Source: Crotophaga sulcirostris (taxonomy: Eukaryota > Chordata > Aves > Cuculiformes > Crotophagidae). Taken from it: 64,000 nt of DNA. Below, piece by piece: positions 63,560-64,000 of the stretch. The notes under the pieces were generated by a model that saw nothing but the letters and a program-made list of their open reading frames with translations, ran no database searches and was not told the DNA's origin. The stretch covers positions 650,697 to 714,696 of the forward strand of contig VYZB01000076.1 in the NCBI GenBank assembly GCA_013397455.1. The letters are read 5' to 3'. Both the position numbers and the translations under genes were made by a program. How positions within the stretch are numbered: position 1 is the first letter of the stretch; the number at the start of each line of letters is the position of its first letter.

Positions 63560-63960
63560 TTTTAAAATAATTTTAACTCCGTTACTTTGCTTCATAATTT
63601 CTTGTTACATCCTGTCTTGAAATCATTCATTTAGCCATTGTAAACATGAGTATATAAACGCTGTGTTAGAATTTCTGTTCCGATTAATAATCATCATGCC
63701 CATATTTCACTGCAAACAATCTGCATTTGTGAGAATCATGTTAAACCACAAGCCATCCTCAACTGCAGTTGTTTTACCAGCATATGTCTTAGCATAATTA
63801 CTTTGTCATTTTCAATGCAAGGAAGAAAATTAGTTTACCACTTCATAATTATAATCTCTCTTTTCAGAGCAGAATTTGAAGTCTGACCTCAATCTATTGT
63901 ACGATAACTGATTTTCAAATACTTTGATAAACTTACCAAGTGTACCTATGTGCTTAAATA
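63560..63960. promoter_or_regulatory. Candidate conserved enhancer at the window edge
   Basis: The block holds CGATTAATAATCATCATG near 63680, several ATAATTA-like cores near 63794 and 63845, and TTTGCTTCATAATTTC near 63585. It is not repeat-like and may continue beyond the window. Composition only. Confidence 0.25.
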
Positions 63961-64000
63961 CAAATTCAGCTCCTTTGAAAGGCTGGACCATATGTACAAC

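Noticed and set aside
1..64000. A new multi-gene or defence system
   Set aside because: There is no cluster of recognisable genes. All identifiable coding text belongs to dead CR1 elements.

Overview
The window looks like a gene-poor stretch of a bird nuclear genome. It is AT-rich and I find no protein-coding gene I can defend. The evidence for a bird is indirect: at least nine CR1 LINE copies of several ages, with the typical CR1 3' octamer tails, plus one intact solo LTR of retroviral type. I cannot name the species. Every open frame with a recognisable product belongs to a decayed CR1 element. The other open frames are short, unrecognised and of a length expected by chance in 64 kb.

Layout. 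About 690-1540 is a very old CR1-like copy (+). 2688-3819 is a CR1 copy (-) with a broken reverse transcriptase. About 4880-7398 is an old CR1 copy (+) that unusually keeps ORF1, the endonuclease and the start of the reverse transcriptase but has lost its 3' half. 10986-11039 is a tiny CR1 tail. A solo LTR of 387 bp (11067-11453, - strand) lies 27 bp further on, with a perfect 6-bp target duplication. 12459-12630 is another CR1 tail (-) of the same subfamily as the one at 2688. 21430 to about 22920 is a very old CR1 copy (-) of about 1.5 kb. 26218-26693 and about 27895-28400 are two CR1 3' ends (+). 44308-44518 is a small non-autonomous hAT-type DNA transposon with terminal inverted repeats and a 7-of-8 target duplication. 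50596 to about 51038 is a CR1 3' end (-).

Between these lies unique-looking, AT-rich sequence. Some blocks are dense in homeodomain, POU and PBX/MEIS-type motifs and read like conserved developmental enhancers: about 13690-14460, 32600-33120, 38030-38280, 52540-52800 and 63560-63960. A CpG-enriched patch at about 30180-30800, next to a 17-base G run, is the only promoter-like or exon-like base composition in the window. A strong 59-nt hairpin sits at 50117-50175. Simple repeats and several exact 13-23 bp tandem duplications are scattered throughout.

The genes do not work together as a system. The elements are independent insertions and the candidate enhancers would act on genes outside the window. 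I found no CRISPR array, tRNA, rRNA or undescribed multi-gene system.
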